From: Gemmataceae bacterium
GTDB lineage: Bacteria; Planctomycetota; Planctomycetia; Gemmatales; Gemmataceae
Direction of reading: 5' to 3'
Length of the DNA: 64,000 bases
Assembly (NCBI GenBank): GCA_009692005.1
Contig: SHZZ01000001.1
Coordinates: 1 to 64,000, forward strand
The notes under the pieces were generated by a model. The model saw only the letters and a program-made list of their open reading frames with translations. It was not told where the DNA came from and ran no database searches. Of the stretch, positions 46,001 through 53,341 are shown in pieces. How positions within the stretch are numbered: the first letter of the stretch is position 1; every line of letters begins with the position of its first letter. A program made the position numbers and the translations under genes.

Positions 46001-46969
46001 GAGGAGTTGGGTTCGAAGGAAAAAATGCCCTGGCAGGTGGATGGCAAGGCCTGGCATACCCGCGACCGGGTCAGCCTCAATGGGCAAACCCCCAAGTGGG
46101 AAGGCGAAGCGCTGCTTCTGGTGGAAGAATTGATCCAGGGTCGGGAGGGTTTTAAGCCAACCGATTGGTCGGAGCGGGGTCTGGTGGAAATTACCGGGGA
46201 AGGGAAACCAGGCTCATGGTTTTTCCACGGGCTCACCAGCCATGAGTGGATTTTGGGGCTAGTCTTTCGGGTTCCCAAAAACACTTTCAAGCAGGAGGAA
46301 CTGAACCACGCTTTGGGTATTCCCACATTGAATGACACGGCAGGGGTTCAAGTCTATGGAAACGGGCCGCGGGTTCGGGTGCGCAACATGAAACGAGGCC
46401 CTTGGCAGGGAGTTTCCATTTATGCGTTTCGCAAAGTCGAGTTGGAAACGCCGGCGTTCCGTGAATTTCTTAATCAAGGGATGGGTGCTTACTTGAAGCA
46501 ATCGAAGCGGGTGGAGCAGAAGCCCGAGGACTTCATGCCATGGAAAAAGGACGGGGAGAAATGGCACCTGGGGGAAAAGGGCTTCCCTGTGGGGAAAAAG
46601 GCAACCTGGGACCGGGCTCTGCTAAAAGAGGTTATGGATTTATTTCTGGGGATAAAAGGGATTCGGCCCAAGTGGGACTCCCGCGATGCGGTGACATTCA
46701 AAGCGCCCAGGATCAATCATGGCTGGGTCATGGTGAAAACCAAGCTGGCGAATTTTCTGGAATTGCGGTTTTTCGGTCCGCGGGGAGCCGTCAACCATGA
46801 TTCAATCAAAGATTTGGGTTGCGAGCGGGAAATTCAATCGCACCGCGGCGCGGGTGACCTGGTCGTCATGCGTTTTACCCAATTCCAACATTTTTCCAGA
46901 ACTCGCCTGGCCGAGTTTCTCGATTTTCATGTTAAAAGTTTTCAATCCATGGACTGGAATTTAGAATAG
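40043..46969 (+). CDS. uvrA: Tandem double UvrA (excinuclease ABC subunit A-like) with duplicated C-terminal module
   Basis: A 2308-residue protein consisting of two complete UvrA units. Unit 1 (about 1-975) and unit 2 (about 990-1940) each hold two ABC ATPase halves; Walker A motifs GVSGSGKSS or GPSGSGKSS occur near residues 33, 654 and 1023, and GMSGSGKSS near 1645. Each half keeps LSGGE(A/S)QRI or LSGGEAQR(I/V)K signatures and DEPSIGLH, DEPTIGLH or DEPTTGLH Walker B regions. The second halves have zinc fingers (CEACEGNG...CPVC, CDACEGNG...CEIC). UvrA normally works as a dimer of about 950 residues in nucleotide excision repair; here the dimer is covalent. Residues about 1994-2308 are an extra duplicated module. 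GGAGG is 4 bases before the ATG. Confidence 0.93.
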   Translation: MSDNQSIRVSGAREHNLRGVNLVLPRNQFVVFTGVSGSGKSSLAFDTLFAEGQRRYIESLSSYARQFLGQMQKPDVDFISGLSPTISIQQKAAGRNPRSTVGTITEIYDYLRVLFARVSEAWCPQCGKKVEAQSREQIIARILAIPHGTRLLILAPLIRAQKGEYKDLFEDLLRQGYVRARVDGVVHNLNETLNLDRKIKHTIEVVIDRLKVEPDAQSRVGETVEQALHLGKGNLIVAMVSEAAGSPVTQELLFSSLHACVSCGASLDPPSPQMFGFNSPQGMCLDCDGLGIRYTFDPDLLIPDTSLSFRQGAIPLVGKFVGMGRWRKHIFEGLAKTLAFDIGLPWRDLPTEHQRLLLHGSGTRHIAFEWKMRGGNIWKHGGVWEGVVPQLMASFKKTASGPRKAQLDKYMRVLKCASCLGQRLNPQARAARVAGKTLWELCSLPVGDLAQWFDPVQGPLGKSFSPTQAIIATEVLKEIRGRIGFLLNLGLEYLTLARSAPTLSGGEAQRIRLAGQIGCGLVGVLYILDEPSIGLHPADNDRLLKSLKKLRDLGNTVLVVEHDEDTMRAADYLVDFGPGPGVRGGEVVATGNWQDLAKNPRSLTGKYLSRELEITRPGKPREGAGAEIRVLGARQNNLRNLEVGFPLGRFICVTGPSGSGKSSLLNEILRKGLVRLLRQGNQEESSPAEAGDLEAGPDSLGDFDAIKGSEAIDKVIDIDQTPIGRTPRSNPATYIKVFDEIRQLMGEMPESKVRGYAAGRFSFNLAGGRCEACEGNGSNRLEMDFLADVWVSCPVCEGKRFNRETLQVRYKGKNIQEILEMDIQEALEHFKNHPKIRAMIQSLHDVGLDYMKLGQPAPTLSGGEAQRIKLARELCKRSTGRTLYLLDEPTTGLHFDDIKKLLNVLHGFVDAGNTVIVIEHNLDVIKTADWVIDLGPEGGVKGGALIFEGPVEKLLRHKKSKTGLALAAHLRLGKNPGGGASAMEPATAPSMEGLKAIRVEGACQHNLRNLTVSIPRDQMTVCSGPSGSGKSSFSLDTVYAEGQRRYIESLSAYARQFLGKMQKPKVEHVSGLSPAIAIEQKSASKSPRSTVGTVTEIHDYLRVLYCRLGVPHCPDCGIPVGTQTTDEIIAKITSFPEGTKLYLLAQVERQGQESYDEVFEEIKRAGFIRVRIDGKIHLVENLPSMDHRRKHRVEVVIDRLVIRPGQRSRISDSVETGLNLGKGMISAALVEEAVPEEAWKVEAFSLHFSCGQCGRGFEQLNPHHFSFNSPLGWCPVCEGLGRQQGANPALLVRDKEMSLMQGALTAWPAMTEDPSFLPFARAIAKRGGFSLENPMRDLSREQQKILFHGMGEEWLEAVMEKGNSILFQYKGVFPALDEASRASAHYRQKLESWVGDVSCGACQGSRLREDASAFRLSFGARAPSLTLGKLQSLPLGESCRMFSEFKLDAREKKIAGELVREILGRIQLLVDIGLEYLTLDRPSPTLSGGESQRIRLASQVGSGLTGVLYVLDEPTIGLHPRDNARLLAALKKLRNLGNTLILVEHDREVISSADHLLDFGPGAGDQGGRITGEGPPALVMKNPNSLTGQYLSGKKFVPIPLDRRLRPGAKGLFHCKGGLVVLGARQNNLQNLQVTFPLGALVGVSGMSGSGKSSLVNEVLYQTLARRLNRARFPASAHDDILGLEQIDKVINVDQDPIGNSPQSNPATYTGLFDHLRELFSRLPDAKVRGYLPRRFSFNKPGGRCDACEGNGQKRIEMHFLPDVWVECEICKGKRYNPDTLSVCYKGRSIVDVLEMRVSTAREVFAHQPVIRRILQTLEDVGLGYMALGQPAPTLSGGEAQRVKLAAELSRPSTGKTLYLLDEPTTGLHFDDVRKLLEVLHRLVELGNTVIVVEHNLDVLKNADWIIDLGPEAGNRGGLVVAQGTPEAVAIGQWQNLSVGPRLEPFKGVSHTGRAIKTVLLKEHYAERTTKDPACQAGDENPGLNLEELGSKEKMPWQVDGKAWHTRDRVSLNGQTPKWEGEALLLVEELIQGREGFKPTDWSERGLVEITGEGKPGSWFFHGLTSHEWILGLVFRVPKNTFKQEELNHALGIPTLNDTAGVQVYGNGPRVRVRNMKRGPWQGVSIYAFRKVELETPAFREFLNQGMGAYLKQSKRVEQKPEDFMPWKKDGEKWHLGEKGFPVGKKATWDRALLKEVMDLFLGIKGIRPKWDSRDAVTFKAPRINHGWVMVKTKLANFLELRFFGPRGAVNHDSIKDLGCEREIQSHRGAGDLVVMRFTQFQHFSRTRLAEFLDFHVKSFQSMDWNLE
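46025..46966 (+). repeat. Internal tandem protein repeat at the C-terminus of the double UvrA
   Basis: Two homologous units follow the second UvrA unit. Unit A starts at 46025 (MPWQVDGKAWHTRDR) and unit B at 46535 (MPWKKDGEKWHLGEK). Both continue with a Trp-containing helix (PKWEGEALLLVEELI; ATWDRALLKEVMDLF) and then an aromatic-rich region (SHEWILGLVFRVP; NHGWVMVKTKLANFLELRFFG). Each unit is about 150-170 residues. I do not recognise the domain; the pattern resembles small YdhG/MmcQ-type or DNA-minor-groove proteins only vaguely. Confidence 0.65.
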
Positions 46970-47027
46970 CTATCGTCCTAAGGGAAATCACTGCGTTACT
47001 CCGTCCTGGCTGGAAAGGGAAAATCGC

Positions 47028-47801
47028 ATGAAAAGGTTTTTGGCAATGCTCGGTTTTCTGTCTTTGCAAGGGGTGGCCGTCGCCCACTTTCACATTTTGA
47101 TTCCCGAAAATCCGTTGCCCAAAAAAGGTGATGAGGTAAGGGTGGTTTACCGCTTTGGGCACCCGTTTGAGCATGAAATACAGGACGCTGCAAAACCGGC
47201 TCGCGGCAGGGTCATTTGTCCCGACGGCAAAGTTCTCGATATCAGCCAACGCTTTCAACCCTTCAAGGACCGCGAGGGGAAACGAGGGTTTTCTGTTTCC
47301 TTTATGGCGGAACAGCGGGGCGATTATGTTTTGGTGGCAGAATCACCCCCCTTCCCTTTTTCAGAGGTAGGCGAATTCCTGCAAGACACGACCAAGGTCG
47401 TGGTTCATGTGCAATCGCAAAAAAACTGGGATGCAGGCCTTGGACAATTGCTGGAGATTCAGCCCTTGAACCGGCCCTACGGCATCTTTCCGGGCATGGC
47501 TGTGAACTTTCGCCTTGCCGATCTTCCCAAGGACATCACTGTGCCTGCAAAAGGCTGGCTGTTTGAATGGGAAAAATTTAATCACGCTCCGCCAAAAGAC
47601 ATTCCCAGCCCTGAATGGGTTACCTTCAGCGCCAAAGGGGACGACCGCGGCCGCGTGACTGTCACTCCGAACCAATTGGGCTGGTGGGTGGTTTCCACAA
47701 CAAGTGAGCCGGTTGAAGGGTTGGTGGATGGGAAAAAAGCCCGGATCAGTAAACGGACCAGTTTCTGGTTCCATGTCGGAAGCCTTCAAGAAGGGAAATA
47801 G
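47028..47801 (+). CDS. DUF4198 family secreted protein, NikK-like
   Basis: A 257-residue protein with a signal peptide (MLGFLSLQGVAVAHFH) and the DUF4198 layout: the mature chain starts at once with HFHILIPE, followed by VVYRFGHPFEHEIQDA, GLGQLLEIQPLNRPYGIFPG and ARISKRTSFWFHVGS. DUF4198 proteins such as NikK are periplasmic components of nickel or cobalt ECF transporters; the HxH at the mature N-terminus may bind the ion. It is followed after 10 bases by a NikM/CbiM-like gene, which supports the assignment. The NikQ and NikO components are not in the window. Confidence 0.85.
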   Translation: MKRFLAMLGFLSLQGVAVAHFHILIPENPLPKKGDEVRVVYRFGHPFEHEIQDAAKPARGRVICPDGKVLDISQRFQPFKDREGKRGFSVSFMAEQRGDYVLVAESPPFPFSEVGEFLQDTTKVVVHVQSQKNWDAGLGQLLEIQPLNRPYGIFPGMAVNFRLADLPKDITVPAKGWLFEWEKFNHAPPKDIPSPEWVTFSAKGDDRGRVTVTPNQLGWWVVSTTSEPVEGLVDGKKARISKRTSFWFHVGSLQEGK

Positions 47802-47811
47802 GTTGGCCCGA

Positions 47812-49200
47812 ATGAGTGATTTCCTCCTCAACTGGGCGGTTCATATGCCAGATAACCTGGTCACTCTTCCCTGGTGGGCGGGTGGCTGGGCTTTGGCTGC
47901 CCTTTTGATCGTTTGGAGCGCGTGGGGTTTGGAAGATCAGGACATTCCCCGGGTGGCCCTTCTTTCCGCGGTTTTTTTCATCACCACCTTGGTTCACATT
48001 CCCATACCCGGTGGGCCGAAAGCGCACCTCTTGTTAAATGGCTTAACCGGTGTGATCCTTGGCCGTAGAGCTATCCTGGCCATTGCTCCGGGGTTATTTT
48101 TGCAAGCGGTTCTCTTTGGCCATGGAGGGTTCCTTTCTCTGGGGTTGAATCTCTGCGTGATTGGGATTCCTGCCTTGATTGCGGGTGGTATTTTTCGGTC
48201 GATGGCAAAATGGTATTTGGGAACTGGTGAGGGCTTTGGCCGTTTTGCCTTGCTGGCGGGATTAAATTGGGCCATCTTGTGCGCCTTGGTTTTATGCGTT
48301 TTCCTGTTTCAAGCGCAATGGAGTTCCAACAGTGAGGAAGAAGTCTTTCGGGATTCGTGGGCGCGGTTTCAAGACCTTTGGATTGGCGCCTGGGTAATGC
48401 CTCCGGCGGTCCTCCTGACCCTCTTCCTGCGCGGTTCTGACCAGGGTGGTTTGTTCTCCTTGGGGGTAGTCACGGGGGAAGCCGCGGTGTTGTTGACTTT
48501 ACTGGGCAATTCCTTGGTATTGTATTTTGGCGGAATCCTCAATTGGGCGCCGCTCATCCTGATTACTTGCGTTATTCACCTTCCCTTGGCGGTGTTGGAA
48601 GGTCTGGCGGCCGGGTTTCTGGTTGGCTTTTTATCCCGAACCAGGCCAGATTTGCTGGGCCTGGGAAATTCCATGGTCGGCGCGCAACCGTCGCCGCCTG
48701 CACACCAGCAAAAAATTAGCTGTTTCCTTCTGGCCTTGCTTGGCACTGTGTTGGCCACTTCAGCCTGGGCGGGGGCGCACAAATTGGTGATCGAACACAA
48801 GATTCTGTCAAAAGGGCAAATCGAAATTGAATGCTACTTCGATATTTCCGGTGATGTTCCCAAAAAGGCCCGGGTGGAAGTTTACCGGGGTGAGGAACCC
48901 GGTCCCTTGTTGGGCGAGTTAAATGAAAAAGGGAAGTTTCAATTTCAGGTGTTTGACTCGACAGAGATTCGCGTTCGCGTGATTACTTTGGACCACGCGG
49001 GGGAAATTCGCATTCAACCGCAGGAGCAGGAGCAATTCCTGGCCGTTGAGCCGGCTGGGCCGAAAAAAGAATCGCCTTCAAAACGCGACCTCCCCTTCCC
49101 TGTCAAGGATCTCCTCCTGGGGCTGGCAATAATCAGTTCCTTAGCCGCGCTCATCATGGTTTGGCGGCTCAAGGCGAAGTTGAAAAAGTTGGAAAGGTAA
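47812..49200 (+). CDS. NikM/CbiM-like permease fused to a NikL-like periplasmic domain
   Basis: A 462-residue protein. The first 280 residues form a CbiM/NikM-type membrane domain with about seven helices: VHMPDNLVTLPWWAGG, TLVHIPIPGGPKAHLLLNGLTGVILG and FGHGGFLSLGLNLCVIGIPALIAGG. After residue 310 there is a second signal-like helix (FLLALLGTVLATSAWA) and AHKLVIEHKILSKGQIEIECYFDISGDVPKKARVEVYRG, a carboxypeptidase-regulatory-like beta domain ending in a C-terminal helix (LLLGLAIISSLAALIMVW), the layout of NikL. It would be a NikM-NikL fusion in nickel or cobalt uptake. Family members begin MHI or MHM; here that motif is preceded by about nine residues. Confidence 0.82.
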   Translation: MSDFLLNWAVHMPDNLVTLPWWAGGWALAALLIVWSAWGLEDQDIPRVALLSAVFFITTLVHIPIPGGPKAHLLLNGLTGVILGRRAILAIAPGLFLQAVLFGHGGFLSLGLNLCVIGIPALIAGGIFRSMAKWYLGTGEGFGRFALLAGLNWAILCALVLCVFLFQAQWSSNSEEEVFRDSWARFQDLWIGAWVMPPAVLLTLFLRGSDQGGLFSLGVVTGEAAVLLTLLGNSLVLYFGGILNWAPLILITCVIHLPLAVLEGLAAGFLVGFLSRTRPDLLGLGNSMVGAQPSPPAHQQKISCFLLALLGTVLATSAWAGAHKLVIEHKILSKGQIEIECYFDISGDVPKKARVEVYRGEEPGPLLGELNEKGKFQFQVFDSTEIRVRVITLDHAGEIRIQPQEQEQFLAVEPAGPKKESPSKRDLPFPVKDLLLGLAIISSLAALIMVWRLKAKLKKLER

Positions 49201-49201
49201 A

Positions 49202-51112
49202 TCACTCGGCTTCCTGGGCGGGTGGGAAGAGTTCCTTCAAGGGTATTTCCCATTGACCTAGGCCCACATCGACGCGCGCCAAGCCTTTTTTGGAATCTAC
49301 TGAACGAAGGACTCCCTCTTTGCCGAACCGTTCCACCAGGACAAGGTCGCCCGGCTTCCATTCAAGGCGCAGTTTTTCCAGCGCCTCTATTTTGGCTGCC
49401 TGCAGCTCTTGCAAGAGTTCTTGCTGAGAAATTGCCGCCTGTTCTTCCCTCTGGGCCGCTTGAGCCAGCCGGGTTTTTTCCCTTTCCTGTTCTTCGGTTT
49501 CTCTTTCCTTTTGAAGCTGAATTATTCTTTTGCCCTTGTTGGCAAAGCGGAAATGCCTGCGAGCCTTCTTCAATAAATCGGCAGGGAATCCTAATCGTGC
49601 TGCGATCCTTAAGGCGTTGCTTTTGCCAAATTGGCCGATGAGAAGCCGGTAGGTGGGCCGCAGCGTTTGTGTGTCGAACTCAACAGCGGCGTTTTCCGCG
49701 TGCGGGTTTTTCAAGGCGTAGGTCTTTAAATCACCCAGGTGAGTCGAAACCATCCCCAGCGATTTCCTTTCTCCGAGGCCATCTAAAATTGCCCGGCCCA
49801 GGGCGCTCCCTTCCGAAGGATCGGTGCCGGCGCCCAGTTCGTCCAATAGCACCAGGCTGGTTTCGTTGGCTTCTTGAAATATTGAAGTTATCCGGGTTAA
49901 GTGGGAACTGAAGGTGCTGAGCGATTGTTCCAGGCTTTGCTCGTCGCCAATGTCGGCGAAAATCCCGCTTAGAAAAGGTATTGTGCACCCTGGGCTGGCG
50001 GGGATATGCAGGCCAGACAAGGCCATGGCGCAGAGCGACCCCGCGGTTTTCAAGCACACCGTCTTTCCCCCAGTGTTGGGCCCGGTTATTACCAAAATGC
50101 GGTAGCCGTCACCCAGGCGAATATCGACCGGAACCACCTGGCGTTTTTCCTCGGTTTGTTTGGTTTGGAACAGGTGTTGTAATACGGGATGGCGGGCATC
50201 CTTTAACCACAGGGGAATTCCCTGGGCGACCAGGGGCGGGGCCATATTCAACTGGCTGGAGAATTTGGCCTTTCCGGTCAGGAAATCGAGATGGGACAAG
50301 ATATCCAAAGTAAAACTCAACGGCTTGGCAATTTTGCCGACCTCGGCGCTTAAGTGTCTCAGGATTTTGCCAATCTCACGCAATTCCTCGGCCTTAAGAC
50401 AGGCTCGCTCCGAACTCAAGTTGGCCACCGCCGTCGGTTCAATAAAAAGCGTGTCTCCTGTGGCGCTGGTTCGATGAATCACGCCTTGCACTTTTTGCCG
50501 GTGATTGGCAGCCACCGGCAGCACGCAATGGTCGCCGCTGAAAGTGGCGTTTGGATAGCGGAGAATCTTGCGGATTTCAGGATCCTGCAAAACCCTGCGG
50601 ATGGCGTGATTGATCCTTTCCTCTTTGTCGTGAATTTTTACGCGAATTGCGGCCAATTCCGGCGAGGCCATGTCCAGAATGTTTCCCCGGGAATCCATGC
50701 ACCCCTGGAGGGTTTTCGCCACCGGAGCGAAATCTTCCACTCCCGCCAAAGTGTCCGATAAGGCGAACAGATCTTCCCCTAGCCGCATTCGGTAACGGTA
50801 CATATTGCCAGTGCAAAGCAGAACATCCGTGATTTGCAACAACTGTTCCGGGGTTAGTTTCGCTCCGATGGAAGCCCTGCGCACAACCAGGCGGATGTCG
50901 CTCAACCCTGAGAAAGGTGGCGACTGCCCTCGCTCCAAGGCCTTGACCATTTCCGTGACCAGGTCGATTTCCTCGACAACCTTCTCCAGGGCGATCAAGT
51001 GGTCCAGCTTGAAGGCCAGTTCTTTCCCCAAGGAGGAAAAACAATGGGAAGCGACAATATCCCGGATTTTCGGGAATTGCAGAATTTCAAGTGTGTGTGG
51101 ATCGAACCCCAA
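49202..51112 (-). CDS. MutS2-like ATPase lacking the Smr domain
   Basis: A 636-residue MutS2 homologue. The N-terminal part (LEILQFPKIRDIVASHCFSSLGKELA) and the clamp region match MutS2. The ATPase has Walker A ITGPNTGGKTVCLKTAG, DEQSLEQSLSTFSSHL and Walker B VLLDELGAGTDPSEGSALGRAIL, followed by the long coiled coil (LQKERETEEQEREKTRLAQ). Typical MutS2 (about 780 residues) ends in a KOW-like part and an Smr nuclease domain; here the protein stops after the KOW-like VERFGKEGVLRSVDSKKG. The start is a TTG at 51112 with AAAGGAG 8 bases upstream. MutS2 acts in recombination suppression or ribosome rescue, so this protein may have only part of that role. Confidence 0.85.
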   Translation of the reverse strand: MGFDPHTLEILQFPKIRDIVASHCFSSLGKELAFKLDHLIALEKVVEEIDLVTEMVKALERGQSPPFSGLSDIRLVVRRASIGAKLTPEQLLQITDVLLCTGNMYRYRMRLGEDLFALSDTLAGVEDFAPVAKTLQGCMDSRGNILDMASPELAAIRVKIHDKEERINHAIRRVLQDPEIRKILRYPNATFSGDHCVLPVAANHRQKVQGVIHRTSATGDTLFIEPTAVANLSSERACLKAEELREIGKILRHLSAEVGKIAKPLSFTLDILSHLDFLTGKAKFSSQLNMAPPLVAQGIPLWLKDARHPVLQHLFQTKQTEEKRQVVPVDIRLGDGYRILVITGPNTGGKTVCLKTAGSLCAMALSGLHIPASPGCTIPFLSGIFADIGDEQSLEQSLSTFSSHLTRITSIFQEANETSLVLLDELGAGTDPSEGSALGRAILDGLGERKSLGMVSTHLGDLKTYALKNPHAENAAVEFDTQTLRPTYRLLIGQFGKSNALRIAARLGFPADLLKKARRHFRFANKGKRIIQLQKERETEEQEREKTRLAQAAQREEQAAISQQELLQELQAAKIEALEKLRLEWKPGDLVLVERFGKEGVLRSVDSKKGLARVDVGLGQWEIPLKELFPPAQEAE

Positions 51113-51200
51113 GGAATCAACTCCTTTGCCATGGAACTCCCCTATTTTAGAAATTGGGAAACCAACAGAAAGGAGAAACTAAAAAGGCTATAACAACCTG

Positions 51201-52325
51201 ATGAGAAAAGCGGATGAAATTGTCATCGTGGGCGGCGGGGTAATTGGCCTCAGCACGGCATTTTTCCTTGCTCGCGGCGGCCGCCAGGTGACTGTGTTGG
51301 ATAATTCCCCAACCCGAGACAAGGCTTCCTGGGCCGGCGCGGGGATTTTGCCCCCGGGCAACCCTGCCTTGGCCTCCACCCCGTGCGATTGGCTCCGCGC
51401 CAAGAGCGCTGAATTGTTCCCGACCTTTTCCCAAGAGTTACTCCAACTCACCGGTTTTGATAATGGCTTCCGGATTTGCGGCGGGGTGGAATTTCCCGGG
51501 CAACCAGACTGGCAATGGGAGGATTCCCTGCGAGACGAGGGCATTGCCTTTGAATTGGTAAGCGAAAGCCAGATCCCATCGCGCTTTCCTGGCATCGATA
51601 GGGGGTTGGGGCCTGGATATTTTTTGCCCGCCATGGCCCAAGTGAGAAATCCCTGGCACCTTCATGCCTTGAAAAACGGTTGTGAAAAATTGGGAGTCCA
51701 TCTGCGGGATAACTGCACCGCATTCGATTTTCAAATCCAAGGTGGAAGAATCACGGCTTTAAACTCCAGTGAAGGGGCGCTTTCGGCTGACCGTTTCCTG
51801 GTGGCAGGCGGCGCCTGGAGTGGAAAAATCCTGAAGACGCTAGGTTTTGAAAGCAGCGTCGAACCTATCCGCGGCCAAATCGTTCTGATCCAGGCCGATG
51901 TCCCTTTGAGGCAAATAGTTTTGGCCGGGAAAAATTACCTGGTACCCAGGGGAGATGGCTTAATCCTTATCGGCTCCACCGAGGAAGATGTTGGGTTTCT
52001 GCGGGGAACCACGGCGGAGGGAAAATCCAGTTTGTTGGAATTCGCCCGCCGGATATCACCCAGTATTGCCGAGGGAAAAGTTGTTGATCACTGGTCGGGG
52101 TTTCGTCCAAAAAGCCCAACTCGAAACCCGCTGATCGGTCGGGTGGGGGATTTTGAAAATTTGTATGTTGCCACGGGCCATTTCCGCAGCGGTTTGCAAA
52201 TGTCCCTCGGCACCGCCCTGCTTGTTAGTCAATTAATGACGGGCGCCAATACGGAAATCCCGCTCGACTCATTTTCCCTCAATGAATTGCCTGTCTCCGA
52301 GGTTCCCTTGCTGTTTCAATCCTGA
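51201..52325 (+). CDS. thiO: Glycine oxidase-like FAD-dependent oxidoreductase (ThiO-like)
   Basis: A 374-residue DAO-family enzyme. The FAD-binding motif is EIVIVGGGVIGLSTAFFLARGG, followed by the substrate-domain WAGAGILPPGNPA, VAGGAWSGKIL and the C-terminal second FAD site GDFENLYVATGHFRSGLQMS. The length and segments match glycine oxidase ThiO, which supplies the iminoglycine for thiazole synthesis in thiamine production. No other thi genes are present in the window, so D-amino acid dehydrogenase or a related activity remains possible. It is divergent from the MutS2 gene across 88 bases. Confidence 0.8.
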   Translation: MRKADEIVIVGGGVIGLSTAFFLARGGRQVTVLDNSPTRDKASWAGAGILPPGNPALASTPCDWLRAKSAELFPTFSQELLQLTGFDNGFRICGGVEFPGQPDWQWEDSLRDEGIAFELVSESQIPSRFPGIDRGLGPGYFLPAMAQVRNPWHLHALKNGCEKLGVHLRDNCTAFDFQIQGGRITALNSSEGALSADRFLVAGGAWSGKILKTLGFESSVEPIRGQIVLIQADVPLRQIVLAGKNYLVPRGDGLILIGSTEEDVGFLRGTTAEGKSSLLEFARRISPSIAEGKVVDHWSGFRPKSPTRNPLIGRVGDFENLYVATGHFRSGLQMSLGTALLVSQLMTGANTEIPLDSFSLNELPVSEVPLLFQS

Positions 52326-52336
52326 AAAGCCGGGAA

Positions 52337-53320
52337 TCAAATTGCAGGATTGGCGGGCCAAAGCAATTCCTCTACCCAGGATTCCACGACCAGGGAGATT
52401 TGCATACGGCGGTGGATCCGTTCCTCTGCTGACAGGCAGGCTTGAATCATGGCTGGAATTCGGGGCGGGGAGAAAGCTCCCCCCGTCGCCTCACTAAGCA
52501 ATTGTTCCTTCAGGGAATTTCGCAAAAAATGCACCAATGTGTGGAAAAGCCAAATCACCCTGGCCCGTTGCTCAGCGGTGTTCTTTCCCGCGGATTCGGA
52601 AAACTCCACAGCCAGCTTGGCTAGCCTGACTGCATCTGGGCTTTTTTCCCCTAGAGCTTGCAGAAAAGTTTCCCGGGCTTGTAGGAATTCCGGTTGGGCC
52701 ACGCGCATGGCCAACCCAGGGGAGCCAAGGGCGAATTCCGCGGTTTTTTCCAGATTGGCCCCTGCGGGCAACTCAACTTTTCCCAGCAGCGTTTTTACCT
52801 GTGCATCAGTGAGCGCCGTAAATGCCACTTGCTGGCAGCGGGACAAGATGGTTTCCAATTGTTTTTCCGGACTGGACCCCAGGAGGAAAATCGCGTACTT
52901 GGGAGGAGGCTCTTCAAGCCTTTTCAAAAAGCAATTTGCAGATTCCTCGTTCAACTTGTCGCAATCATCCAGGATAAGAATGCGGTACCCGCCCCGAAAG
53001 GATTTCAAAGCGAATTGCTCACATTGTTGCCGCATTAATTCGATGGGGAATTCGAGGGAGTCGGCAGGAGGGGCGGCATAATGCAGATCGGGGTGATTGT
53101 CGCTCTCCACCAGGGCGCAGGAAGGGCAGGCATCACAAGCTTCCAACTCTGGACCGGTTTTTTCACAGAGTAGGGCTCGGCCCATTTCCTTGGCAAAGGT
53201 CCTTTTGCCAATCCCATCGGGGCCGTGGAAAAAAAAGGCCTGGCCCAGCCGGCCAGACTTCCAGGCGTTCTTCATGATTTCCATCTGGAACTCATGGCCC
53301 AGGATTTTCTTCCATGCCAA
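52337..53320 (-). CDS. holB: DNA polymerase III subunit delta prime
   Basis: A 327-residue clamp-loader-type AAA+ protein. HEFQMEIMKNAWKSGRLGQAFFFHGPDGIGKRTFAKEMGRAL carries the Walker A. The zinc module (C-x8-C-x2-C-x2-C in LLCEKTGPELEACDACPSCALV), RILILDDCDKLNEESANCFLKRLEEPP (sensor and Walker B region) and FLLGSSPEKQLETILSRCQQV follow, as in delta prime and DnaX. Its length and the neighbouring tmk favour HolB. It follows tmk after 21 bases on the minus strand, the usual tmk-holB arrangement in many bacteria. Confidence 0.88.
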   Translation of the reverse strand: MAWKKILGHEFQMEIMKNAWKSGRLGQAFFFHGPDGIGKRTFAKEMGRALLCEKTGPELEACDACPSCALVESDNHPDLHYAAPPADSLEFPIELMRQQCEQFALKSFRGGYRILILDDCDKLNEESANCFLKRLEEPPPKYAIFLLGSSPEKQLETILSRCQQVAFTALTDAQVKTLLGKVELPAGANLEKTAEFALGSPGLAMRVAQPEFLQARETFLQALGEKSPDAVRLAKLAVEFSESAGKNTAEQRARVIWLFHTLVHFLRNSLKEQLLSEATGGAFSPPRIPAMIQACLSAEERIHRRMQISLVVESWVEELLWPANPAI

Positions 53321-53341
53321 TTGCCACCTCGCCTTGGATTT

